A stretch of 64,000 nucleotides of DNA, from contig JACRCQ010000005.1 of the NCBI GenBank assembly GCA_016218915.1, positions 1-64,000 on the forward strand. Reading direction: 5' to 3'. The stretch is from Deltaproteobacteria bacterium (lineage in GTDB: Bacteria > Myxococcota_A > Polyangia > Polyangiales > Polyangiaceae). A model generated the notes under the pieces. That model did not search any database and was not told the DNA's origin. It saw only the letters and a program-made list of their open reading frames with translations. A program made the translations under genes and the position numbers. Each line of letters opens with the position of its first letter. The first letter of the stretch is position 1. Positions 7,264 to 15,057 of the stretch are shown in pieces.

Positions 7264-8400
7264 ATGGGACGGCGCGCTTCCAGGTCCGTGCTGTGGGTTG
7301 CCCTGCTGTTGTTCGGCAGCGCCTGCGCAGTGGGTGAGGATGCGAGCTTCCTGCCAGGATTCAGCTACGACGGCGGCAAGCCGGGGGGCCACGCCGGAGC
7401 AGGCGGAAAGGGCGGCACCGGCGGCGGCTATGCGAACAAGGGCGGAGCAGGCGGGGGCGGCGGCTCAGGGCCTGCCTGCGGCGACGCGGTCTGCTCCACC
7501 ACCGAGGACTGCGAGACCTGCCCCGACGACTGCGGCCAGTGTCCGGCAGGCTGCCCGGACGGCACCTGCAACAGCAACGAGAGCTGCCAGATCTGCCCCC
7601 AGGATTGCGGACAATGTCCTCCCAAGTGCCCGGATGGAACCTGCAACGGAACCGAGACGTGCACGAGCTGTCCTGCGGATTGCGGCCAGTGCCCTCCCCA
7701 TTGTCCGAATGGCACGTGCGACAGCAATGAGACGTGCAGCAATTGCGCGCAGGATTGCGGGCAATGCCCTCCCAAGTGTCCGGATGGAAACTGCAACGGC
7801 TCCGAGACCTGCGCCACGTGTCCAGCCGACTGCGGGCAGTGTCCGCCCAAATGCCCGGACGGCCAGTGCAACAACGGCGAGACGTGCACGGGCTGCCCGC
7901 AGGATTGCGGTGCATGCCCTCCCAAGTGCCCGGACGGAACCTGCAACGGATCCGAGACGTGCAGCTCCTGCGCGCAGGATTGCGGCCCGTGCCCTCCGAC
8001 GTGCGGAGATGGCTCATGCAACGGGTCGGAAACCTGCAGCACGTGCGAGCAGGACTGCGGCCCTTGCGGGGGCGGCAGCTGCTCGCATGATCCCTGCCAG
8101 ACCGGCAGCTCGCTCGTGTCCGGATGCGATTCCTGCGTGACCCAGATCTGCGCAGTCGACAGCTTCTGCTGCTCGAGCTCCTGGGACACCACCTGCGTGG
8201 ACGAAGTCAGCAGCGTGTGCGGCCAGTCCTGCGGCGGCGGGGCGTGCGCTCATGACAAGTGCGCGACCGGCGCGGCTCTCGATTCCTCCTGCGATACCTG
8301 CGTCACCATGGTCTGCGCGTCGGACAGCTACTGCTGCTCGAGCTCTTGGGACAGCATGTGCGTCGACGAGGTCACCACCATCTGCGGCGAGACTTGCTGA
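7264..8400 (+). CDS. Cysteine-rich repeat lipoprotein
   Basis: This encodes 378 residues. A signal peptide ends in the lipobox GSAC (Cys21), followed by a Gly-rich linker (about 40-70). Then come eight tandem 25-residue units (about 72-271) of the pattern CPDGTCNGSETCxxCPxDCGQCPP, each with six cysteines. The C-terminus holds two about 50-residue units with HDxCxTG, CDxCVT, DSxCCSSSWD and CVDEV. All cysteines would form disulfides outside the cytoplasm. No catalytic motif is visible. It is probably a rigid surface stalk or binding protein of a kind common in Polyangia. The gene has no close operon partner; the next gene is convergent. Confidence 0.85.
   Translation: MGRRASRSVLWVALLLFGSACAVGEDASFLPGFSYDGGKPGGHAGAGGKGGTGGGYANKGGAGGGGGSGPACGDAVCSTTEDCETCPDDCGQCPAGCPDGTCNSNESCQICPQDCGQCPPKCPDGTCNGTETCTSCPADCGQCPPHCPNGTCDSNETCSNCAQDCGQCPPKCPDGNCNGSETCATCPADCGQCPPKCPDGQCNNGETCTGCPQDCGACPPKCPDGTCNGSETCSSCAQDCGPCPPTCGDGSCNGSETCSTCEQDCGPCGGGSCSHDPCQTGSSLVSGCDSCVTQICAVDSFCCSSSWDTTCVDEVSSVCGQSCGGGACAHDKCATGAALDSSCDTCVTMVCASDSYCCSSSWDSMCVDEVTTICGETC
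7477..8076 (+). repeat. Eight 75-bp tandem repeats within the cysteine-rich gene
   Basis: Eight in-frame units of 75 bp encode the 25-residue Cys6 modules. Units differ by a few bases each, with CCCAAGTGCCCGGACGG-like stretches recurring. They are not CRISPR-like because there are no unique spacers. Confidence 0.85.
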
Positions 8401-8433
8401 TTCGCCCGTCGGGAAGCGCCTGCCGCAGCTCCA

Positions 8434-9981
8434 TCAGTGGCGTATTCCCACCAGCCGGGCCGTGCCGTCCTGCCCGACCAGGTGGAACTCGGCCGGACGT
8501 GGCAGCGCGACGCCCTGGCGCAAGGCCGTGAGCCGCACGACCAGGTACGGCGCAATGGCCTTTGCCGGCACCTGCATCTCCCAGCACGCGTGCCCGGGCA
8601 CGAGTCGTACGGGCTCGGTCAACGCTTCCCCTTCATCATCGACGAACTCCGCGCGATACGACGTGGCGTCGGCGCGCACCATCCCCCAGCCCACAGCATC
8701 GTCGTGCAATCGCAGCACTCCCCCCCGGACAAAATCGATTCCCACAGGCGTCACCTGGCTGAACCACCACGCAGCAACCCGCGTCCTCCTCGCCTCGAGC
8801 ACCTGGATCAGCCGTGCAGCGGCGCCTGCTTCGTCTAGCTTGCCCCCGTCCACCGCTGCTCGAATCGTGGCCTCGTCCAGCGCCAGCATGCGTCGCGCTG
8901 CCCAGTACCCGTCCGCAGGGAGCGCATGATCCATCGGCTCCCAGGGAGGAAGCTCAGGACGGTAGTGCTCCGCATCCACGGACTCCTCGAAGGCGCCCAG
9001 GGTACGGTACTTGCGCTCCATCAACGAAGGAGGGGGATCCGGGGCCAGCCCGAGGGTCGCCAGATTCAGCAGCGGATTGCCTCCGCAGTCCGCACGCGGC
9101 GTCCAACCCTTGGCCGGCGGCGCCGACATCCTCGCCGCTCCCAGCGTGTCCTCGAACCCCGTGAGATAGTGGACCACATGTCCTGCGCCGGGCAGGCCGA
9201 CATACGCATCAATCGTCTTTCTCGGCCCCATCGTCTTGAAGTCGAGCCATGCGCCCAGCACGCGCAGGCTCCGAAGCGTCCGCCTGTCGCGATGCGGCAG
9301 CCGGTCGTTCGGATCGTCGGATCGCGTCAGGGTCGCGGGGGCCGGCCCCAGATCCGTTCCGATCGGCCAGCGTGTGGCCGTGACCCTCCATCCGGACTTC
9401 TTCGGATCGCGTGCGTCGAGCCATCCGACTGCTTCTTGGGCCCCGGATGCGAAGTCCTTTGCTTGCACCTGGATCACGTGCACTTCCGGGGTGAAGTAGC
9501 CAATCGCCCAAAGCAGACGGCTCGTGATCGCATCGGCTGCGGTCCGCATCTCAGGACGGTCCGGCACGTCGGTGCGCAGACGATAGGGCAAACCCCGTGC
9601 GTCCACGATGCCGAGTGAATCCGTGTCGAGCCCGCCGGCCACGCGCAACGGGTGCTGGGGCGGACCCTCCGCTGCATAGCCATCGAGCGGCGCCCGCCCC
9701 CTGCGGTCCGGCACGAACCACGAAGAGCGCACGACCTCGTCGATCGAGTTGACGTCCACAGGCTCGGGAATGCGCTGGGTGTCCAGCGCATCCATGATCG
9801 GCCTGCGCATGTACACCTCGGCGAGGTACTCCGGCTGCTCGAACGAATCGGACCGCGGCAGCGGGATCGGCTTGTCGTCGCGAGCCTCGAGGACAGGGCA
9901 TGCGTCCGCATAGCGCGCAGGCCTGTACCCGCACGATGCGAGGCCGACGACGATGAAGATGGCTGCCAGGGAGCGTTTCAT
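8434..9981 (-). CDS. Lipoprotein partner of the Omp85-type barrel
   Basis: This encodes 515 residues starting MKRSLAAIFIVVGLASCGYR, a clear lipoprotein signal with Cys17. The body has a recognisable central block, DPNDRLPHRDRRTLRSLRVL followed by an AWLDF segment and HYLTGFEDTLG, which I recall from hypothetical myxobacterial proteins encoded beside outer-membrane barrels. I cannot name a family. The start lies 2 nt after the stop of the upstream Omp85 gene, so the two are almost certainly co-translated. A role in the outer membrane with that barrel is inferred from this coupling. An upstream in-frame extension to 10221 overlaps the barrel gene and lacks the signal peptide. Confidence 0.8.
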   Translation of the reverse strand: MKRSLAAIFIVVGLASCGYRPARYADACPVLEARDDKPIPLPRSDSFEQPEYLAEVYMRRPIMDALDTQRIPEPVDVNSIDEVVRSSWFVPDRRGRAPLDGYAAEGPPQHPLRVAGGLDTDSLGIVDARGLPYRLRTDVPDRPEMRTAADAITSRLLWAIGYFTPEVHVIQVQAKDFASGAQEAVGWLDARDPKKSGWRVTATRWPIGTDLGPAPATLTRSDDPNDRLPHRDRRTLRSLRVLGAWLDFKTMGPRKTIDAYVGLPGAGHVVHYLTGFEDTLGAARMSAPPAKGWTPRADCGGNPLLNLATLGLAPDPPPSLMERKYRTLGAFEESVDAEHYRPELPPWEPMDHALPADGYWAARRMLALDEATIRAAVDGGKLDEAGAAARLIQVLEARRTRVAAWWFSQVTPVGIDFVRGGVLRLHDDAVGWGMVRADATSYRAEFVDDEGEALTEPVRLVPGHACWEMQVPAKAIAPYLVVRLTALRQGVALPRPAEFHLVGQDGTARLVGIRH

Positions 9982-9983
9982 GG

Positions 9984-11321
9984 TCAATCCCGGTGCTGCC
10001 GGTCTCCGAATCGGGGAGACACGCCAAACGAGAACATGAACAGGGCGCCTTCCTCGCTGATGGCCAGTCCGATGCGCGCCAGCTCGGCATTGTCGCTGTA
10101 CAGATCGAATCCGAACCCTCCCACGTATCGCATGCCCTTGAACGAAAGCTCCTTGGTCGACGGTGCCACGGTCGCTGCATCCGCGAACAGCCGGGCCGCT
10201 ATGAAGCTTGCAAGCTTCCACCGATAGTCGAGCGACAGCACCATCGAAGTGTAGTCCCGACGCGTGTTGAATCCCCGGAAGTCGGGCTGCCGGGTCAGCT
10301 CGTTGAACGGCACCGGCTCGCCCGATGGGCTGGCCGTGCCTTCGATCACCACCTTGGGAATGAGCACGTTGGTTCGACGGTAGATCGAGATCGATTGGGA
10401 GATCCTGGCGCCCATCCGAACGAAGCGACCGTGCTCCTGCTGCACGCCGCGAGAGGTCCCGGCATACCCTTCGAGGACCATGCCTGGAACGGGAGCGGCA
10501 CGCACGTCGCGGGTGTCGAGGCGGAGCGCTAGCTCGGTGTACACCAGCTTGGTGGTGCGAAGCGCTCCAGGCACCGAGCCCGGCGCAAACACGTCGTCGA
10601 ATCGCGGCCCGTCGCCTGGCGGCAAATCCTCGGACAGGCGCTGCGAGTAGCTCGACGACAGGAAGACCTCGAAGTCCGGTGCAGGGCGCATTCCCAGGCT
10701 TCCGATGACCCGCTCGCGCCGCTCCCGGTAGCTGACCTGGGTCAGGGGCGTGATGAATCGGTTGCGCGGATCGGTCGTGGGCTCCTGTCCGATCCCGAGA
10801 TACCCCAGCCCTGTGCGCCGGTCGTGCAGCCCCTCGAACGACAGGACCATCGGGACCGGAGTCGAGCGCGCAAAGCGCATGCGCGACTCGACGACATTCG
10901 CGTCCTCCCCGCCGTAGCCCGCCCGAAGCGACGTCGCCTCGTTGTTGCCCGACGCGATCATCCTGCCGCCCACGTTGAACGACGAGCCGGTCTCCATGAA
11001 CAGCGTGGGAAAGAACCCGATGCGCCCGTCGCGAGAGAAGAGCAGGTCGCGTACACGCGGCACCACCTGCTCATTCTCCACGATGCCCGCAGCAGCACCG
11101 CTGGTCACGAACAGCAGGTTGGCGAACTCGCGTGGCAGATAGAGCGCCACGCCGCCCGCGGACCGCAGCGCATCGCCCTTCACCTTCTCCGGGCGGACCA
11201 CGCCGCTGACGTTGTCGGCCGCAGGAGACTGCGCCGTCGCCGAGGCACACGCGAGCAGCACGATCGCTGCGCAGGCGAGGCCGCCCCCCCAACCGCGACT
11301 GCGCGACACGCACCCAGCCAT
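9984..11321 (-). CDS. Omp85-superfamily barrel (BamA/TamA-like surface antigen without POTRA domains)
   Basis: This encodes 445 residues with a signal peptide (hydrophobic core about 12-28, then ATAQS). The rest is rich in alternating beta-strand patterns. Near the C-terminus, PDFRGFNTRRDY contains the RGF motif that marks Omp85 barrels at strand 16's partner loop (L6). The length leaves little room for POTRA domains, so this resembles the short surface-antigen barrels rather than BamA itself. It is the first gene of a two-gene unit with the lipoprotein at 8434-9981. It may help translocate or anchor lipoproteins or hydrophobic substrates; this is inference. Confidence 0.8.
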   Translation of the reverse strand: MAGCVSRSRGWGGGLACAAIVLLACASATAQSPAADNVSGVVRPEKVKGDALRSAGGVALYLPREFANLLFVTSGAAAGIVENEQVVPRVRDLLFSRDGRIGFFPTLFMETGSSFNVGGRMIASGNNEATSLRAGYGGEDANVVESRMRFARSTPVPMVLSFEGLHDRRTGLGYLGIGQEPTTDPRNRFITPLTQVSYRERRERVIGSLGMRPAPDFEVFLSSSYSQRLSEDLPPGDGPRFDDVFAPGSVPGALRTTKLVYTELALRLDTRDVRAAPVPGMVLEGYAGTSRGVQQEHGRFVRMGARISQSISIYRRTNVLIPKVVIEGTASPSGEPVPFNELTRQPDFRGFNTRRDYTSMVLSLDYRWKLASFIAARLFADAATVAPSTKELSFKGMRYVGGFGFDLYSDNAELARIGLAISEEGALFMFSFGVSPRFGDRQHRD

Positions 11322-11338
11322 GCGAGAGATTCCGCTAA

Positions 11339-12970
11339 TCAGGGCACCACCGTGACGACCGATTCACCCAGCACGCTCGTGTTGTTGTCCGCGTCCTTGG
11401 CTGTCACCCGCACCAGGTGCGGGCACGCGTCCCATCCCGCGGTGGACAGGTTGCCGGCGAATCCCACGTTCGGGCAGCCATCGTAGGCCGGGAACGCCTC
11501 GCAGACGTCAGCGCGCGCCGCATTCACCGGGATGTCCAAGACCGCGACGTTGTCCACCTCGACGTGCACCATGCCGAGGTGCGCCGTGTCGAGCACCCAG
11601 CCTGCGATGGGCAGGTCCTGCCCGGGCGCCACGGATGCGGAGCCGCCTGCAGGCGGTGTGTCGAGAGAGCCGAACGGGGGACGTGAGCCGAGCACGCTCT
11701 GGATCTGGGCCTGCACGGTCGAATAGGAGCCCAGCACCAGGTAGGAGATGCCCCGGACCGACTTGCCTGCCTTGAGGCCGAAGGAGAGGATCGGCCTGAC
11801 GTTGTGGAAGTACGGCGCAGTCTGTCCATTGCCCCGCCACCCTTGCCACTGCAGGATCCCCTGATCCATCGCGAGCGCTACACCATAGTCCTTCGTAGCG
11901 TTCTGCCAGGTCACCCACGGGCCCGGGGAGCTGAAGTTGTCGTAGAAGAACCCGTCGTTGCCTGGCGTGTTGAGCGAAACCTGGTTGCCCGAAGCGTCCA
12001 GCAGCAGCGGCAGATCCGTTGCCTTGTTGCCGTTCGCCACGTACAGCGTGGGGAACTCCTGTCCCGTCGAGGGATGATCGATCGTCTCCTGGCTCGTGAT
12101 CTCCACAGCGACCTCCACGACGTGCGTGGACACGAACCTGAAATCGATGATGTACGTGACCTCTACCGGCACACCCGACGCGCCGCAGGGGGTTTGAGAG
12201 CAGTCTGGCTTGTTCCAGTCCGGGTTCCATTGCAGGGGATGCGCGGTGAGACGCAAGGCGTCGCCTGCCTGCGACCAGGTCGACGGCGATCCGTGTCCGC
12301 ACTTGTCTCCTCCTTGCACCGGGTCCCAGCCGAGGTAGGAGATCGAATTGGGGCAGCTCGTCGGGGTGCTCTGGCAGCTCGCATTCCAGGCACAGCCCTG
12401 CATGGCCCGCGTAGGATCATAGAGCGCTATCTGAAGCTCACGCCCGGTGTCGTTGGCATCGATCGTGTTGCTGAAGGCGTTGGCCGACAGTCCGAAGAAC
12501 ACGACGGAGCCACCCCAGTCGAGGCGGGCACCGACGCGTATGTAGTCCGGGTTGGGCGCTGGCGACTGAAGGAATACGTCGTTGTGTCCGCCCGTGGTGG
12601 CGGTCACGATGCCGCCGAATCCCGCACCTGGCACCCGGGTCTGCCAGGGATCGACCGGGGCGGCCGCCTGCACCGGCTGGCACACCGGTGGCTCCGTCGT
12701 CGCGTCGGAGCCGGCGTCCGTGGCGGGCTCCACGCTCGCGTCGCCCGGCTGCGATCCTGCCGATCCCGCATCGCCCTGCGAAACATCCAGCTTGGAATCA
12801 GGGGCGCCCGAATCCTGCCCTGCGGCGCCATCCGCAGGAGGGCTGCCCCCTGCACCCGCGCTGCCCGAAGAGCCGAAGGGGCCTTGAGCATCGTTCGATG
12901 CGCCGCACGAGGCGACAGCCAGGCATGACCCGAGGACCAGGCAACAAGACAAGGAGCGATGTGTTTTCAT
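11339..12970 (-). CDS. Large lipoprotein of unknown function
   Basis: This encodes 543 residues. The lipobox is VASC (Cys22), followed by an acidic Gly/Ala/Ser/Asp linker to about residue 95. The remaining 450 residues form a globular region rich in Trp, Gly and Asn, with segments such as LDWGGSVVFF and WQGWRGNG that suggest a beta-rich carbohydrate-related fold. The last 100 residues (APGQDLPIAGWVLD to the end) look like an Ig-like or Big-type domain, with the phrase GWVLDTAHLGMVHVEVDN typical of such modules. A start at a TTG 12 nt upstream is possible, but ATG 12970 gives the better signal peptide. No family is assigned. Confidence 0.8.
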   Translation of the reverse strand: MKTHRSLSCCLVLGSCLAVASCGASNDAQGPFGSSGSAGAGGSPPADGAAGQDSGAPDSKLDVSQGDAGSAGSQPGDASVEPATDAGSDATTEPPVCQPVQAAAPVDPWQTRVPGAGFGGIVTATTGGHNDVFLQSPAPNPDYIRVGARLDWGGSVVFFGLSANAFSNTIDANDTGRELQIALYDPTRAMQGCAWNASCQSTPTSCPNSISYLGWDPVQGGDKCGHGSPSTWSQAGDALRLTAHPLQWNPDWNKPDCSQTPCGASGVPVEVTYIIDFRFVSTHVVEVAVEITSQETIDHPSTGQEFPTLYVANGNKATDLPLLLDASGNQVSLNTPGNDGFFYDNFSSPGPWVTWQNATKDYGVALAMDQGILQWQGWRGNGQTAPYFHNVRPILSFGLKAGKSVRGISYLVLGSYSTVQAQIQSVLGSRPPFGSLDTPPAGGSASVAPGQDLPIAGWVLDTAHLGMVHVEVDNVAVLDIPVNAARADVCEAFPAYDGCPNVGFAGNLSTAGWDACPHLVRVTAKDADNNTSVLGESVVTVVP

Positions 12971-13006
12971 GGGAGGTCGCAATGCCAGTGTAGGGAACCC
13001 AAGGGT

Positions 13007-13939
13007 CTACTCGCCGGTGAGGCTCCCGGTGTCGCCCCGTCCTTCGATGACGTCGACGATCCGCTTGCCGAACAAGGGAGCGACCTTCTTTGCGAAGGTA
13101 TCATTGGGATGGGAATCTCCGGACGCGTTGGCGTCGGTGAGATACAGCCCGCCTTCGGTCTCGAGCTGCCAGAAGTCCCACACGAAGATGTTGTCCCCCT
13201 TCTCGTCCCAGGTCCCCTTGACCCAATCGAAGAAGTCCTTGGCCCGCTCTCCCTGCTCTGCATCGGTAGCGTCCTGCTTGAGCGCGGCTCCGGTCCACAC
13301 GATGAACCGATTGGACGGGAACTCCCGGAGCTTGGTCTTGAGCGCTGCGTACTGGAGCTTGTAGTTCGCGACCGTCTTGGCGTCCGAGGTCACGTCCGGC
13401 GTGCCATCGGCTTCGATCCCGCTGACCGGGAAGCAATGCTTGAAGATGATCACGTTGTAGCTCTGGGTCAGGATCTCGAGCGTGGGCTCGGTCTGGTATT
13501 CCTGAGGCCCCGCGTGATTCACCCAGATGTTCCAGTAGTCGTAGGGGTAGTTGTTCCACCCGTAGGGCGAATCCTTCGGGAAGGCCTGCTCGATGATGTT
13601 GTAGGTCTTCGCGTTCGCGGTGTTGTAGCTGGTGATGAAGTCGTCGACTCCGCCGCCCCAGATCACGCCGCCCGTGCTGTGGTGCAGGAAGATGATCTTG
13701 GCGTCGGCACCGATGGTGCCCCCTGCGCCCGCTGCGCCGCCTGCTGCGCCGCCCGCGGTTCCTCCCGCGCTCGTGCCAGCGCCGCCTCCCTTGCCCGCAA
13801 CGCCACCGGCACCGGCCGCTCCGCCCGTGCCCGCAGCACCGGCCGTGCTGCCTCCCCCAGGATCGGAGCTGTCCGACCCGCACGCGAGGAACATCAACGA
13901 CCCGAGAGCCAGCAAGGAGACACCCACAAGGATCTTCAT
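13007..13939 (-). CDS. SGNH-hydrolase-like lipoprotein
   Basis: This encodes 310 residues. The lipobox is LAC (Cys20), then a Gly/Ala/Thr linker to about residue 80. The mature domain starts with KIIFLHHSTGG, where the serine could be the block-I nucleophile of an SGNH/GDSL-type esterase. It ends with ASGDSHPND, matching the DxxH block V in spacing and position. The classical GDS(L) form is absent, so assignment is tentative. A Shine-Dalgarno (GGGAAAGGG) precedes ATG 13939. A likely role is deacylation or deacetylation of an extracellular polymer. Confidence 0.7.
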   Translation of the reverse strand: MKILVGVSLLALGSLMFLACGSDSSDPGGGSTAGAAGTGGAAGAGGVAGKGGGAGTSAGGTAGGAAGGAAGAGGTIGADAKIIFLHHSTGGVIWGGGVDDFITSYNTANAKTYNIIEQAFPKDSPYGWNNYPYDYWNIWVNHAGPQEYQTEPTLEILTQSYNVIIFKHCFPVSGIEADGTPDVTSDAKTVANYKLQYAALKTKLREFPSNRFIVWTGAALKQDATDAEQGERAKDFFDWVKGTWDEKGDNIFVWDFWQLETEGGLYLTDANASGDSHPNDTFAKKVAPLFGKRIVDVIEGRGDTGSLTGE

Positions 13940-14099
13940 CGTCAAGCCCTTTCCCGCCCGGCAAGATTCAGGCGACCATGACATGATACCTGCATTCGTC
14001 CGCGATCACCATCGCAGGAACCGCAAAAGCCCGGTGCTGCGGCTTGTCGTTGCGCGCACCGGGGATGACAGGGCCCGGTGTTTGCATTACCCATGCCCC

Positions 14100-15035
14100 A
14101 TGGCGAAGAATCTCTCGCTGGACAAGGGCGGGGTCGTGCGCATCGGCGCCACCACCAGCATCGCCGGAGATCTGTATCACTTCCTGCTCACCGCTCCTTG
14201 GTGGAAGCTGATCGCCATGATGCTCGGCCTGTACGTGCTGGGCAACGCCCTGTTCGCGCTCGGCTACATGGCGCTCGCGGATGGAATCGAAAACGCGGAG
14301 CCAGGCTCCTTCAGCCATGCATTCTTCTTCAGCGTGCAGACCATGGCCACCATCGGCTACGGCAAGCTGGTCCCCCGAAGCACCGCCGCAAACCTCCTGG
14401 TGACCTTCGAAGCCTTCGTGGGCTTGTTCGGCGTCGCCCTGTCGACCGGCATCATGTTCGCCAAATTCTCCCGTCCTACCTCCCGCGTCCTGTTCAGCAA
14501 AGTAGCCGTGATCTGCGATCACCTCGGAACGCCGTCCCTCATGTTCCGCATGGCTAACGAGCGACGCAACCAGATCCTCGAAGCCCAGGTGAGGCTCGTG
14601 CTCGTTCGCTTCGAGCAGACCCCGGAAGGCGAGAGGTTCCGACGCCTGCACGACCTGCGATTGATCCGGGATTCCTCCCCGTTCTTCGCTGCCACGTTCT
14701 CCGTGATCCACCCGATCACGGCCGACAGCGTGCTGCATTCGTCGCTCAGCGACAGGGTGCTGCACGACGACGACGTGATCGTCGCGACCTTCGTGGGGCT
14801 CGATGACGACTTCGGCCAGATGGTGCACGCGCGGCACAACTACCAGATCGACGACGTGCGCTGGGGGGCGCGTCTGGTCGACGTGCTGGGCACCAACGAG
14901 CAGGGGCAGCGCACGATCGACCTGCGCCGATTCCACGACGTAGTCGACGCCCCGCTCGCTTCTCCGCAGAGCGCCGAACCGTCGCAGCCGCTTTCGCAAG
15001 CGAGCGGGCGCCCCATCGAGCCACCCGCTCGCTGA
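14100..15035 (+). CDS. Inward-rectifier-type (KirBac-like) potassium channel
   Basis: This encodes 311 residues. There are two membrane spans (about 35-60 and 95-125) flanking a pore helix and the selectivity filter MATIGYGKL. The C-terminal 180 residues form the beta-rich cytoplasmic domain of Kir channels, recognisable by TAPWWKL near the N-terminus (slide helix), MFRMANERRNQI after the pore and the block HNYQIDDVRWGARLVDV. It should conduct K+ with lipid- or ligand-gated opening. The tail (about 285-311) is Pro/Ser-rich. ATG 14100 is preferred over upstream in-frame options because the channel N-terminus is then of usual length. It stands alone between two minus-strand genes. Confidence 0.92.
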   Translation: MAKNLSLDKGGVVRIGATTSIAGDLYHFLLTAPWWKLIAMMLGLYVLGNALFALGYMALADGIENAEPGSFSHAFFFSVQTMATIGYGKLVPRSTAANLLVTFEAFVGLFGVALSTGIMFAKFSRPTSRVLFSKVAVICDHLGTPSLMFRMANERRNQILEAQVRLVLVRFEQTPEGERFRRLHDLRLIRDSSPFFAATFSVIHPITADSVLHSSLSDRVLHDDDVIVATFVGLDDDFGQMVHARHNYQIDDVRWGARLVDVLGTNEQGQRTIDLRRFHDVVDAPLASPQSAEPSQPLSQASGRPIEPPAR

Positions 15036-15057
15036 GGCGCGCGACTCCAGCCCCGTC

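Noticed and set aside
7477..8076. Possible CRISPR array
   Set aside because: The units are contiguous and in-frame with no unique spacers, and they encode protein modules.
7428..8192. Repetitive HLGGHCPQS-type protein on the minus strand opposite the Cys-rich gene
   Set aside because: The periodicity simply mirrors the 75-bp repeats. The plus frame has a signal peptide and a conserved cysteine pattern.
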